Origin: Vulcanimicrobiia bacterium
GTDB lineage: Bacteria; Eremiobacterota; Eremiobacteria; Baltobacterales; Baltobacteraceae
Direction of reading: 5' to 3'
NCBI GenBank assembly: GCA_024281135.1
Contig: JAMXLG010000260.1
Span: forward strand, 1-32,488
Length of the DNA stretch: 32,488 nucleotides
Made by a program: the position numbers and the translations under genes. The notes below the pieces were generated by a model that had not been told where the DNA came from, made no database searches, and was given only the letters and a program-made list of their open reading frames with translations. This document shows positions 23,309-31,345 of this stretch, piece by piece. Positions within the stretch are counted from its first letter, which is position 1. Each line of letters begins with the position of its first letter.

Positions 23309-24814
23309 ATGAAATCGCGACTGCCAGCGCTCTTCGCTATTTTCGCACTTTCGCTCGCCGCTTGCGGAGGTGGCGGTGGAGGCGGCGGTGGTTCGATTCC
23401 ATCCACGCCCGCTGGAGGAAACGGCGGGTCAGCTCCCACTCCGGTTCCTGCGACACCGACCCCTATTGGTGCAACGCCGTCGCCGAAGCCGACCCCGACC
23501 GCGACACCTAGTCCGGTTCCGAACCAGATGTACTATCCGGCCGATCCGCAATCGGTTCTGACGAGTACGTACGGCAAGGTCGGAAACGCGCAGATCTTCG
23601 ACTATTATCCCTCCGACGGAACGAATATTCCGACAGCACAAGCGCAAACCGATGCGAGCCGTTACAACTTCGTGTGGGGATCGTTTAACACGAGCAGCGA
23701 TCCAAGTCGCACGTACGCATGGCGTCAGGGTAATTCATCGATGCTCGTCGGCCGATACTATATTATCGAAGAAGACAACCAACTGATCTCGGGCAACAAT
23801 CTGCAGTGGTTCCAGCAGAAGCATCCGGACTGGATTCTGTTCGCGTGCAACTCTTCGGGACGGATGACCAACGACTACGCGTACACGCTGGGTGACGGTT
23901 TCCCGGACGTTCCGCTCAACTTCGAGAATCCGGCAGTTCAACAGTATCAAGTTTCAAGCTTGATCACTTACGCGAAATCGAACGGCTATACGACGATCGC
24001 GCTCGATCAAGTGATTTTCAAGGATTTTATGATCGGCGGGAATCCGAACCTTGGCCAGAGCGCGAACAGCAGCGAATACGCGTGCGGAACGCGCAACAGC
24101 AACGGTTCTGCAAATATTATCTACAGCAACGTGCAGAGCGATCGCGACGCAAAGTTCACGCAAGACGTGTTGAGCTGGGTCTCCTACGCATCCTCACAAG
24201 CGCACCAGAACGGCCTGACTGTCGCCACGAATCACACCGGCGCAAGTCCGACGAACGCAAACGAACAGGCGTTGATGTCGGTTTCCGATATCATGCTCGA
24301 TGAAGCCGGCTTCTCCAATTATGGTACGGGCGTACCGTTCGCCGGTCCGGGATTGTACAATCAAACCTACAACTACATGGAAGCGGCTCAAGCGAATCAT
24401 ATCGCCATGGTCGACATCGACCGGTTCGACGGTGATGGCCCTGCCGTCGCGCCGTCTCACGTTGAATACGCGCTCGCAACGTATGACCTCGCGAACGAAG
24501 GCAATCTCGATCTCTTCGTGATCGGGAAGATCGGTGCCGGCTATGGGTATGGCGCGGAAGCGTACTATCAGCAATACCAAGCACAGCTCGGACGGCCATG
24601 TACTAAGGCGCGAGCCTACAGCAGTTCGGTATTCTATCGCCGTTTCGAACACGGCCTCGTCGTTGCGAACGCCGGATCGTCATCGGCGCAATCGTTTGCG
24701 TTGCCCTCGAATCACGCGTATACCGACGTCAATAACCGTTCGCTTAGCAATCCGCTCTCCATCAACCCCACGGACGCGTACGTGTTCACCACGAGTGGGA
24801 ACGGTTGCCAATAA
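23309..24814 (+). CDS. Lipoprotein with glycoside-hydrolase-like (GHL15-type) domain
   Basis: 501 residues. The signal peptide ends in LSLAAC and is followed by nine Gly and a Pro/Thr linker (to about residue 72). The large domain looks like a TIM-barrel putative glycoside hydrolase: LVGRYYIIEEDNQL, WFQQKHPDWILFACNSSGR, VPLNFENPAVQQYQVSSLIT, GYTTIALDQVIF, NGLTVATNH, DIMLDEAGFSNYG, then a C-terminal beta part with FEHGLVVANAGSSSAQSFAL and TDAYVF. Asp/Glu in ALDQ and LDEAG are candidate catalytic residues (inference). This resembles the Pfam GHL15-like group, whose substrates are largely unknown. Its linker shares PTPIGATPSP with the lipoprotein at 3439. Confidence 0.7.
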   Translation: MKSRLPALFAIFALSLAACGGGGGGGGGSIPSTPAGGNGGSAPTPVPATPTPIGATPSPKPTPTATPSPVPNQMYYPADPQSVLTSTYGKVGNAQIFDYYPSDGTNIPTAQAQTDASRYNFVWGSFNTSSDPSRTYAWRQGNSSMLVGRYYIIEEDNQLISGNNLQWFQQKHPDWILFACNSSGRMTNDYAYTLGDGFPDVPLNFENPAVQQYQVSSLITYAKSNGYTTIALDQVIFKDFMIGGNPNLGQSANSSEYACGTRNSNGSANIIYSNVQSDRDAKFTQDVLSWVSYASSQAHQNGLTVATNHTGASPTNANEQALMSVSDIMLDEAGFSNYGTGVPFAGPGLYNQTYNYMEAAQANHIAMVDIDRFDGDGPAVAPSHVEYALATYDLANEGNLDLFVIGKIGAGYGYGAEAYYQQYQAQLGRPCTKARAYSSSVFYRRFEHGLVVANAGSSSAQSFALPSNHAYTDVNNRSLSNPLSINPTDAYVFTTSGNGCQ

Positions 24815-24817
24815 GCA

Positions 24818-25846
24818 ATGAACTTGCCGATCGTACCGCCGTACGAGCCGATGGAGATGACGCAGGTAGAGCGCATTCCCGACGGCCCGCAATGGGAGTA
24901 TGAGCCGAAATGGGACGGCTTTCGCGCGCTCGTCTTCCGTGACGGCGACGAAATCGAAATCCAATCGAAGTCCGGCCAACCGCTCGCGCGATACTTTCCT
25001 GAGATCGTCGAGCGGCTGCGCGCATTGCGAGCAAAGAAGTTTGTTCTCGACGGCGAGTTGATGCTGCAGATCGGTGACGAGCTCTCGTTCGATGCGCTCC
25101 TGCAGCGGATTCATCCGGCAGAAAGCCGCGTTGCGCGCCTTGCAAAAGAGACGCCGTCGCGGCTTGTCGTCTTCGATCTGCTCGTCGATGCACACGGTCA
25201 AGACCGAACCGGCGATGTGCTCGACGTGCGGCGCGAGGTGCTCGAAGCTTTCGCAAAACAATTTTTCGAAGGCGACGATCCTACGTTGTCTCCGGCGACA
25301 TACGATCGAGCCGTTGTCGATCAGTGGTTCGCACGTGTCGGCAACGCGCTTGACGGCGTCATTGCGAAACGACGCGATCTTCCGTATGCGAGCGGCACGC
25401 GCGGTGCTGCCGTCAAGATCAAAAATCTGCGTACGGCGGATTGCGTCGTCGGTGGCTATCGCTTGAACAAAGATAAGTCGGGGGTCGGCTCGCTCCTACT
25501 TGGGCTCTACGACGAGCAAGGAAAACTGAACCATGTCGGATTTACCTCCGGATTTAAAACGCGTGAACGAAGCCCGCTGCTCAAACAACTCCGTTCTTTA
25601 GAGAAGCCACCGGGATTTACCGGGACGTCTCCCGGCGGACCGAGCCGCTGGCGGCAAACCGAAGAGCCCTGGTTTCCGCTCGATCCCAAACTCGTCGTGG
25701 AAGTCCAGTACGATCACGTCACCGGCAATCGTTTTCGCCATGGAACGAAACTGATTCGATTCCGTCCGGACAAGGCGCCGCGGCAGTGCACGATGGACCA
25801 ACTGCGCACCGACGAAGCAGCATCCCCTTTGCAGTTTTTCAGCTGA
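24818..25846 (+). CDS. ATP-dependent DNA ligase, LigD type (NHEJ)
   Basis: 342 residues: adenylation domain plus OB fold, the ligase part of bacterial LigD as a separate protein. It seals double-strand breaks in end joining. Seen: EPKWDGFRALVF (motif I, AMP-accepting Lys31), QSKSGQPLARYFPEI (motif Ia), FVLDGELM (motif III), VVFDLL, LDGVIAKRRDLPYASG (motif IV) and VKIKNLRTADCVVGGY (motif V). The C-terminal VVEVQYDHVTGNRFRHGTKL and FRPDK fit the OB fold. It starts 3 bp after the lipoprotein stop. The partner polymerase is at 21199. Ku is not visible here. Confidence 0.93.
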   Translation: MNLPIVPPYEPMEMTQVERIPDGPQWEYEPKWDGFRALVFRDGDEIEIQSKSGQPLARYFPEIVERLRALRAKKFVLDGELMLQIGDELSFDALLQRIHPAESRVARLAKETPSRLVVFDLLVDAHGQDRTGDVLDVRREVLEAFAKQFFEGDDPTLSPATYDRAVVDQWFARVGNALDGVIAKRRDLPYASGTRGAAVKIKNLRTADCVVGGYRLNKDKSGVGSLLLGLYDEQGKLNHVGFTSGFKTRERSPLLKQLRSLEKPPGFTGTSPGGPSRWRQTEEPWFPLDPKLVVEVQYDHVTGNRFRHGTKLIRFRPDKAPRQCTMDQLRTDEAASPLQFFS

Positions 25847-25869
25847 ATCGACGCGTGTATGATAGAGGC

Positions 25870-26370
25870 GTGACGACCTCGGTCATTCACGCCTCTGCCC
25901 TTGTGCGGTGTCCCTTCTCGGTGGCCATCGAGATGATGCAACGCGCGCTTCGCGATCGCCACGACATGGTCGTCTCCCCGATGCGCGGTGTGCGCGAGCG
26001 CGTTCACGTCGGATGGGCTGTTGTCGACGACGTGAGCGATGAGTGCCGGAGGCACGATGCGTTGACGATTTTTTGGAAGCCGGAACATCGCACGTTTCCG
26101 TCATTTTCCGGAACGCTTACGGTGCGTCCGCACTTTCGTGACGTGCAAGTGCGCATCACGGGCCAGTACGATGCGCCGATGTGCGGCATGGGACGGCTTT
26201 TCGACCGGATGGCCGGCCGTCACAATGCTCGCCTTACGCTGCGTCGTTTAGTTCGCGATCTTACCCGCGCGGCCGAATCACTGTATCTCGTGTACCTTCA
26301 AGAGATTCGTGCCGCCGGCGCCGACCGGCATCCCGGTAGTGAACGCGATGAGGTCCTTCGAACGCACTAA
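25870..26370 (+). CDS. SRPBCC-like uncharacterised protein
   Basis: 166 residues from GTG 25870; the upstream in-frame ATG at 25786 lies within the ligase gene and adds residues unlike a protein start. The pattern ALVRCPFSVAIEMMQRAL, ALTIFWKPEHRTFPSFSGTL, TVRPHFRDVQVRITGQYDAP and a last amphipathic helix (RLFDRMAGRHNARLTLRRLV) resembles polyketide-cyclase/START-like (SRPBCC) proteins, which bind small hydrophobic molecules. No catalytic residue can be assigned. The natural fold ends near AAESLY; the last 30 or so residues lie antisense to the end of pyk, giving a 93-bp tail-to-tail overlap. Confidence 0.6.
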   Translation: MTTSVIHASALVRCPFSVAIEMMQRALRDRHDMVVSPMRGVRERVHVGWAVVDDVSDECRRHDALTIFWKPEHRTFPSFSGTLTVRPHFRDVQVRITGQYDAPMCGMGRLFDRMAGRHNARLTLRRLVRDLTRAAESLYLVYLQEIRAAGADRHPGSERDEVLRTH

Positions 26371-27711
26371 CCCCGCCTGCGTCATCACCTGCTCCGTCAT
26401 ATACAACAACACGTCGATCGACGAATAGCGATCGATCAGCAGCGACTCAACGCCCCACAAAAGCGAGAGCCGTCGCGCTACTTCGGGAGAGGGCGTGAGC
26501 GCGATGATGCGCGCGCGCGGACGGAACGCCGCAATGTGGTGCGCGGTGTTTCCGGTCGTCGTGCCGGTGACGATGAACGGAATGAAGAGTTCCTCGCTCG
26601 CGCGAGTTGCAGCTTCTGCAATTGACGTTGCGATCGTCGGGCTCACACCCGCCAAACGCCGGTCGCGCAACATGGCGTGCGGGTAGTTCTTTTCGATTTC
26701 GCGCGCGATTACGGCCATTGTGCGAACCGCTTCGGTTGGAAACTGTCCGCGAGCCGTTTCGCCCGAGAGCATCACGGCATCCGTACCGTCGAGAATCGCG
26801 TTGGCAACGTCGGTCACTTCCGCACGCGTCGGCTTCGAATTGAACGTCATAGATTCGAGCATTTGCGTCGCAGTGACGACCGGTTTGCTCGCGCGGTTGC
26901 ACTTCGCGATGATCGCTTTTTGTACGAGCGGAACTTGTTCCAGCGGAATTTCAATGCCGAGGTCGCCGCGCGCGACCATGATACCGTCCGCTGCGTCGAT
27001 GATGTTCTCGAGATCCTCGAGCGCTTCGTGTTTCTCGATCTTCGCGAGTACGGGGACCATTCGGCCGCGCTCGCTCATGAACGCCTTGACACGATTGATA
27101 TCTTCGGCCGTGCGCACGAACGAGACGGCGACGTAATCGACCCCGTGTTCTAACCCGAACGCAAGATATTCAAAATCGCGCTCGGTGACCGAGGTAATAT
27201 TGAGCGACCCATCGGGATAGTTGATCCCTTGCTGCGAACGCAACTCGCCGCCGAATTCGACCGTCGTATCGATTTCAGACGTGGTCTTGCCGATGATCCG
27301 TAGCGTGATCTGGCCGTCCTGCAGATAAATCCGATTCCCGATTGCCACATCGTGCGGCAGATCTTTGTACTGCACGCTGATCCGCTCGTTCGTGCCCGCA
27401 ACGTCATCGGTCGTCAACACGTAGCGCTGGCCACGCTCGAGCTTCACCGTCTCGAGGCCGTCCTCGAGCTTTCCGGTGCGTACTTTCGGACCGGGAAGGT
27501 CTTGGAGGATAGCGGTGTGGATGCCGAGTTCGTCGGAGAGCTTGCGGGCGTTCGAAATAACTTCCGCATGTTCGGCCGGTGTACCATGCGAGAAGTTGAG
27601 GCGTAAGACATTTGCGCCGTTGATGAACAACGAACGCATGATGGCAGGGTCGCGTGATGCGGGACCGATGGTTGCGACGATCTTCGTGCGTTTTTGTAGG
27701 ACATTTTCCAT
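26278..27711 (-). CDS. pyk: Pyruvate kinase
   Basis: 477 residues from ATG 27711, with GAGAG about 6 nt upstream. The frame stays open upstream to 28203, but that part is antisense to the next gene and is not counted. The enzyme makes ATP and pyruvate from phosphoenolpyruvate. Seen: QKRTKIVATIGPASRDP, VLRLNFSHGTPAEH, DLPGPKVRTG, VLAKIEKHEALEDLENI (catalytic Lys), IMVARGDLGIEIPLEQVP, VTATQMLESM and AVMLSGETARGQFP. The C-terminal regulatory domain is present (VTGTTTGNTAHHIAAFRPRA), without an extra PEP-utilising domain. It is divergent from the next gene, 69 bp away. Confidence 0.96.
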   Translation of the reverse strand: MENVLQKRTKIVATIGPASRDPAIMRSLFINGANVLRLNFSHGTPAEHAEVISNARKLSDELGIHTAILQDLPGPKVRTGKLEDGLETVKLERGQRYVLTTDDVAGTNERISVQYKDLPHDVAIGNRIYLQDGQITLRIIGKTTSEIDTTVEFGGELRSQQGINYPDGSLNITSVTERDFEYLAFGLEHGVDYVAVSFVRTAEDINRVKAFMSERGRMVPVLAKIEKHEALEDLENIIDAADGIMVARGDLGIEIPLEQVPLVQKAIIAKCNRASKPVVTATQMLESMTFNSKPTRAEVTDVANAILDGTDAVMLSGETARGQFPTEAVRTMAVIAREIEKNYPHAMLRDRRLAGVSPTIATSIAEAATRASEELFIPFIVTGTTTGNTAHHIAAFRPRARIIALTPSPEVARRLSLLWGVESLLIDRYSSIDVLLYMTEQVMTQAGLVRSKDLIAFTTGMPVGAGGTNLLKVHEIQ

Positions 27712-27721
27712 GTTCGCTCTC

Positions 27722-27775
27722 ACCGTGCGCGTCAGAACAGGCAGGCTCCTGCGCACGGTTAAGCGCATTAAGCGC
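27722..27775. promoter_or_regulatory. Inverted repeat and direct repeat between divergent genes
   Basis: ACCGTGCGC (27722-27730) and GCGCACGGT (27751-27759) form a perfect 9-bp inverted repeat with a 20-bp spacer. Directly after it TTAAGCGC occurs twice (27759-27766 and 27768-27775). Both lie in the 69-bp gap between the divergent pyk and TonB-like starts and could be an operator. I could not place clear -35/-10 boxes. Confidence 0.5.
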
Positions 27776-27780
27776 GTTGC

Positions 27781-29151
27781 ATGGCACAGCGCGATCCTCG
27801 CGACCGGCGCTATCGTGAGCGGCTTGCTGGAAGTTATCTCGCGTCGCTGCTCATTCACGCACTCTTCGCGATGCTGCTTTTCAGCGTTGTCGCGAGCACA
27901 TCTGAGGAAGGCGCGACCGAAAGTCAAATCGGCGGTTCGATCGTTACGGTCGAGCAGCGCGCGCCCGTTGTTGCACAAGCGCCGGTGAAAACGCAACAGG
28001 CCGCTCCCGTTCCGCACGCCCCGCGAGTCGCGCCCATTCAACATGCACGTGCAGCGCAACCGGCACATCAACCGCAACCGCCGGCACGACATGAGCTTGC
28101 GAAGTTCGCACCGACCGCTCCGCCGAATCCGACACCACTTCCGCAGGCGACGCCGCAACCAAATATCCAACCTACGCAAGCCGTCTACGAACCGCAACCG
28201 CAAAACGAATTGCCCGCGGTTCCGACATCCGTGCCGACTGCAGCAAGCGTCGCGGTCGTCGCTAAGGTGCCTCCGACGGCTGCTCCCACGCCGATCCCTA
28301 CCGCCGCGCCGACCGCGAAGCCATCACCGCGTCCACCCGTGCCAACTGCGGCTCCTACCGCAAAACCACAAACGCCGGCGCCCGCATCGCCAAGCCCCGC
28401 GCCGTCGGTCGTCACCGTCGCAGCAAAGGCGACCGCGGCACCGAGCGTTTCGCCCGCCGCAGCCCCAACCGCTACGAGTTCGCCGGCGCCGAAGCCCGGC
28501 GTGCCAAGCCCAAGCCCGACGCAAGGGGCGGCAATCCAACAAACGAAGGGAACCGCGCCGTCGCCGGGGCCAAAGGGCATCACCTCGCCCGGCCCGCGCC
28601 CCGGGAACGCCGGAACGCAGAAAGCCGGACCGTCGCGCCCTGTCGCTGTGGCGCCGACACCGACCCCGGCGCCGACTGCCTCGAGCCGCCCCAAACCGTC
28701 GTCCGGGCCACCCGACATCAATGCGAAGCTGCGAGCGATGCTGCCGCATGGCCCGGTGAATCCGTCGGAAGCCTCCGTTCATCCGCCGGTGACGCTGCAC
28801 GGATCGATGGAACCGACGCCGCCGCCGGAAGTCATCGCGATGACAAAGTTCATGTTTGAACAACCGAGCAACGGCAGCGACGAACACATCAAGATGTGGG
28901 TCACCAACGTGCGGCACGTCGGTATGATCACGATGTGCGACGGGTGGATGTTGCGCTACCCGCCTGCAAGCGGCACCGGTGCGCAGCGGCAAATCGGGAC
29001 AGCAACGAATCCGCTATCCGGCGGCGTGCAAGTTTCCATCGGTGCAAAGCACGTCGGCGCGCTTCCGCCGATCGTCGAAGCGAACGCATCCGCGGTGTGC
29101 AATGAACGCGCGTTAGTGCCCTTCGCTCCCTCGCCCGCACCATCGCCGTGA
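27781..29151 (+). CDS. Proline-rich TonB-like membrane protein
   Basis: 456 residues. A basic N-terminus (RDPRDRRYRERL) and one membrane segment (about 18-38, SYLASLLIHALFAMLLFSVV) are followed by some 280 residues of Pro/Ala/Thr-rich linker. A C-terminal domain starts near residue 315 (INAKLRAMLPHG). This last part has VIAMTKFMFEQ, MWVTNVRHVGMITMCDGWML and a final strand, with two Cys (TMCDG and AVCNER). The N-terminal plan is that of TonB or ColA-import proteins, with SLLIH as in TonB. The C-terminal domain is not a clear TonB domain. It probably spans the periplasm and contacts an unknown partner. Confidence 0.6.
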   Translation: MAQRDPRDRRYRERLAGSYLASLLIHALFAMLLFSVVASTSEEGATESQIGGSIVTVEQRAPVVAQAPVKTQQAAPVPHAPRVAPIQHARAAQPAHQPQPPARHELAKFAPTAPPNPTPLPQATPQPNIQPTQAVYEPQPQNELPAVPTSVPTAASVAVVAKVPPTAAPTPIPTAAPTAKPSPRPPVPTAAPTAKPQTPAPASPSPAPSVVTVAAKATAAPSVSPAAAPTATSSPAPKPGVPSPSPTQGAAIQQTKGTAPSPGPKGITSPGPRPGNAGTQKAGPSRPVAVAPTPTPAPTASSRPKPSSGPPDINAKLRAMLPHGPVNPSEASVHPPVTLHGSMEPTPPPEVIAMTKFMFEQPSNGSDEHIKMWVTNVRHVGMITMCDGWMLRYPPASGTGAQRQIGTATNPLSGGVQVSIGAKHVGALPPIVEANASAVCNERALVPFAPSPAPSP

Positions 29152-29167
29152 CTTCACATATTCCCCC

Positions 29168-29196
29168 TTGAAGTACACGTTTTTCCTGAATAAAAT
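29168..29196 (+). promoter_or_regulatory. Sigma-70-type promoter of the candidate small RNA
   Basis: TTGAAG (29168-29173), a 17-bp spacer and TAAAAT (29191-29196) form a near-consensus promoter. Transcription would start near 29203. It lies after the stop of the TonB-like gene and reads into the structured region that follows. GTACAC/GTGTAC (29173-29178 and 29201-29206) form a small inverted repeat around the -10 box and could be a binding site. Confidence 0.6.
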
Positions 29197-29202
29197 AAAG
29201 GT

Positions 29203-29497
29203 GTACCAACGAAACGAAGGTATGAAAAATTCCGCGGCAATGTAGCCGTGGAGCGAAGGCGCCGACGGCGCCCAGCAGCGCTGAAGATTCAGCGAAAAGC
29301 TGAATCCACGTAAGGGAGGTGCGGTTGGAACCGCAGGATCCACCGGGCTACTTAGCCCGCGAAGCACGCGCAAAAACGGGTGCTCAAGATCACCCCTACG
29401 GAGCCGGACGTTCACCGGTAGCGCGTTAGGTTCGCAAGTAAATAAAACAAAAACGAGGGGCCGCAATCCACGTTGGATTACGGCCCGTCGCTTTTTC
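29203..29497 (+). ncRNA. Candidate structured small RNA of about 290 nt, family unknown
   Basis: This 294-nt stretch holds no plausible gene but many exact stem-loops: CCGCGGC/GCCGTGG (29232-29251), GGCGCC-GAC-GGCGCC (29258-29272), GATTCAGC/GCTGAATC with loop GAAAA (29286-29306), GCGGTT-GG-AACCGC (29321-29334), CGGGCTA-CT-TAGCCCG (29344-29359) and GGGTG/CACCC (29378-29395). It has its own promoter (29168-29196) and ends in a strong terminator (29454-29496). A second promoter then drives rimP. This pattern suggests a stand-alone RNA rather than a riboswitch. I looked for the core motifs of tmRNA, RNase P RNA, SRP RNA and common riboswitches and did not find them; 6S RNA cannot be excluded by eye. 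Confidence 0.5.
29454..29496 (+). terminator. Strong intrinsic terminator (probably bidirectional)
   Basis: A long stem pairs CGA (29454-29456), GGGCCG (29458-29463) and AATCCA (29465-29470) with TGGATT (29474-29479), CGGCCC (29481-29486) and TCG (29488-29490), with three single mismatches and loop CGT. TTTTT follows at 29492-29496. The A-rich run before it (AATAAAACAAAAA) would serve as a T-tract on the other strand. Confidence 0.85.
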
Positions 29498-29524
29498 TGC
29501 GGCAGCGATGAAAGTCGCAGGGGC

Positions 29525-29553
29525 TTGCGGGCCTTCATACTTTTCGCTATCCT
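29525..29553 (+). promoter_or_regulatory. Sigma-70-type promoter of rimP-nusA-ylxR-infB
   Basis: TTGCGG (29525-29530), a 17-bp spacer and TATCCT (29548-29553) lie after the terminator and 68 bp before the rimP GTG. This would give the translation-factor operon its own promoter. It is a reasonable but not perfect match. Confidence 0.5.
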
Positions 29554-29620
29554 TAACTATGGTGGATCGAAATGAGCGTGGGCAAGTCCCGCGCTTCGTT
29601 GTTGTAAAGGGGGCAGTCGC

Positions 29621-30136
29621 GTGTCTGCGTTGACGGACCGATTCGAGCAAACGTTGGACGCGATCGCTCACGACAGCAACTTTGCGCAAGTGGAAATCGT
29701 CGCGCACTCGGCACATTCGCGCCGCGGCATGACGACACTCAGCGTGACGATCGACAAAGAGGACGGCGTTGACCTAGCGACCTGCGAGCGTATCGCATCG
29801 CGAATCAACGACGCGCTCGATGAGTTCGAGGATCCGTATTCACTCGAAGTGGAGTCGGCCGGCCTCGAACGCCCGCTCGTGCGTCCGCACGATTACGAGC
29901 GCTTCGCCGGAAAGCGAGCGCGCATCGTGACGTCGCTGATGATCAACGGCGGAAAGACGCATCGCGGAACGCTTGTCGGACTGCGGGGCGAAACCGTGAT
30001 TCTCGCAACGGATAACGGCAGCGAACTGCCGTTGCCCATTGCAACGATCAAATCGGCGAATTTGGAATACGATCCGCGCGCCGATCTTACTCGCGATAAA
30101 CGTGAACGGAAGACACATGGCAGAACCGGCAGCTGA
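29621..30136 (+). CDS. rimP: Ribosome maturation factor RimP
   Basis: 171 residues from GTG 29621, with GGGGG 7 nt upstream. RimP helps assemble the 30S subunit. Seen: two domains, the first with VEIVAHSAHSRRGMTTLSVT, IDKEDGVDLATCERIASRI, and EDPYSLEVESAGLERPL (the family's YxLEVSSPGLxRPL, with SAG for SPG), the second an Sm-like barrel (RIVTSLMINGGKTHRGTLVG then IKSANLEYD). It overlaps nusA by 20 bases, the usual gene order. Confidence 0.93.
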   Translation: MSALTDRFEQTLDAIAHDSNFAQVEIVAHSAHSRRGMTTLSVTIDKEDGVDLATCERIASRINDALDEFEDPYSLEVESAGLERPLVRPHDYERFAGKRARIVTSLMINGGKTHRGTLVGLRGETVILATDNGSELPLPIATIKSANLEYDPRADLTRDKRERKTHGRTGS

Positions 30137-31334
30137 CGAAAAATTACTCGACGTCTTACAGTTCATTTCGAAGGAACGCAATATTCCGTTCGAGATGCTG
30201 CTCGAGGCGCTCGAAGCTGCGCTTTTGACCGCGTATAAGCGGCACTACGGCAGCGAAGCCAACGCAATCGTGATGGTGGATCGGCAGAGCGGCGAGTACC
30301 GCGTCTTCCATCGTCGTACCGTCGTCGAGACCGTTGAAGATCCTAAACTCGAGATCGACGCAAGGAAAGCCGGAGGCCCGTATCAGCCCGGCGACTTTTT
30401 CGATGAAGAAGTCACGCCGAAAGAGTTCGGCCGCATTGCCGCGCAAACCGCGAAGCAAGTCATCGTGCAGCGCATTCGCGAAGCCGAGCGCGACACGGTA
30501 TACAACAAGTACGCGCGCAAACTGAACGATCTCGTCACCGGCACGGTGCAACGCTACGAACAGCGCAATATGTATGTGCTGCTTGAGGGCCGCGACGAAG
30601 CGATTCTTCCGCTTTCGGAGCAAGTGCCGGGTGAAGCATTCCGCATCAACGATTTCATTCGCGCTTACGTGCTCGACGTGCGCAAGTCGCCGAAAGGACC
30701 GCAAGTCGTGCTCTCGCGCGCGGCTGAAGGCTTGGTGCAGCGATTGCTCGAGCTCGAAGTTCCCGAAATCGCCGACGGTGTCGTCGAAATCATGGCGATC
30801 GCGCGCGAAGCTGGAAATCGTTCGAAGGTTGCCGTGCGTTCGCTGCGCGCCGAAGTCGATCCGATCGGCGCATGTCTCGGACCAAAATCGAGCCGCATTG
30901 CAAACGTCTCGGATAATCTGCGTGGCGAGAAGATCGACGTCATCCGCTATGACGCGGATCCTCAAACGTTCATCATGAATGCCCTCGCGCCGGCGAAAGT
31001 CATCAGCGTCGAGTTGTTTGAAGACGACGGCGTCGCGCTCGTCGTGGTGCCGGATTATCAGCTTTCACTTGCGATCGGTCGCGACGGTCAGAACGTTCGG
31101 CTCGCTGCGCGTCTTACCGGCTGGCGTCTCGATATCGCGAGCGAAAGCGAAGCCGATGAAGCGCGCGAGCGTTATCTCGCCGAGCGCGCGGAACGCACCG
31201 GCGTTGAAGAAGCGCCTGCGGCTGAAGTCGTCGAGGAAGTCGAAGAGGAAGAAGCGCCCGCAGCCTCCGTCGACGAGGAACTCATCCGCAAGTTGGAAGA
31301 GTTCCGTCGCGAACGATTGGGCGGTGGCGAGTAA
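30117..31334 (+). CDS. nusA: Transcription termination/antitermination protein NusA
   Basis: 405 residues from ATG 30117, preceded by GGAAG; a longer upstream frame overlaps rimP and is not used. NusA binds RNA polymerase and modulates pausing, termination and antitermination. Seen: N-terminal domain (LLDVLQFISKERNIPFEMLL, then LLTAYKRHYG), S1 domain (about 135-200, LVTGTVQRYEQRNMYVLLEG), KH domains with DPIGACLGPKSSRIANVSDN and LRGEKIDVIRYD, then LSLAIGRDGQNVRLAARLTG. An acidic tail (VVEEVEEEEAP) ends it; the extra C-terminal repeats of gamma-proteobacterial NusA are absent. Confidence 0.96.
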   Translation: MAEPAADEKLLDVLQFISKERNIPFEMLLEALEAALLTAYKRHYGSEANAIVMVDRQSGEYRVFHRRTVVETVEDPKLEIDARKAGGPYQPGDFFDEEVTPKEFGRIAAQTAKQVIVQRIREAERDTVYNKYARKLNDLVTGTVQRYEQRNMYVLLEGRDEAILPLSEQVPGEAFRINDFIRAYVLDVRKSPKGPQVVLSRAAEGLVQRLLELEVPEIADGVVEIMAIAREAGNRSKVAVRSLRAEVDPIGACLGPKSSRIANVSDNLRGEKIDVIRYDADPQTFIMNALAPAKVISVELFEDDGVALVVVPDYQLSLAIGRDGQNVRLAARLTGWRLDIASESEADEARERYLAERAERTGVEEAPAAEVVEEVEEEEAPAASVDEELIRKLEEFRRERLGGGE

Positions 31335-31345
31335 ACAGTAAGCAT

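Noticed and set aside
27712..28203. Upstream extension of pyruvate kinase by about 160 residues
   Set aside because: It is antisense to the TonB-like gene, Arg-rich and absent from the family; ATG 27711 has a Shine-Dalgarno-like GAGAG.
28185..28721. Gly/Val/Ala-rich minus-strand frame opposite the Pro-rich linker
   Set aside because: It is the antisense of Pro/Ala/Thr codons, which always gives Gly/Arg/Val-rich frames.
29310..29345. Similarity of GGAGGTGCGGTTGGAACCGC to T-box or c-di-AMP riboswitch pieces
   Set aside because: Other core motifs of those riboswitches are missing, and a terminator plus separate promoter lie before the next gene.
29505..29520. GCGATGAAAGTCGC, like domain V of a group II intron
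   Set aside because: The rest of domain V, the AGC triad and any reverse transcriptase are absent; a chance hairpin is more likely.
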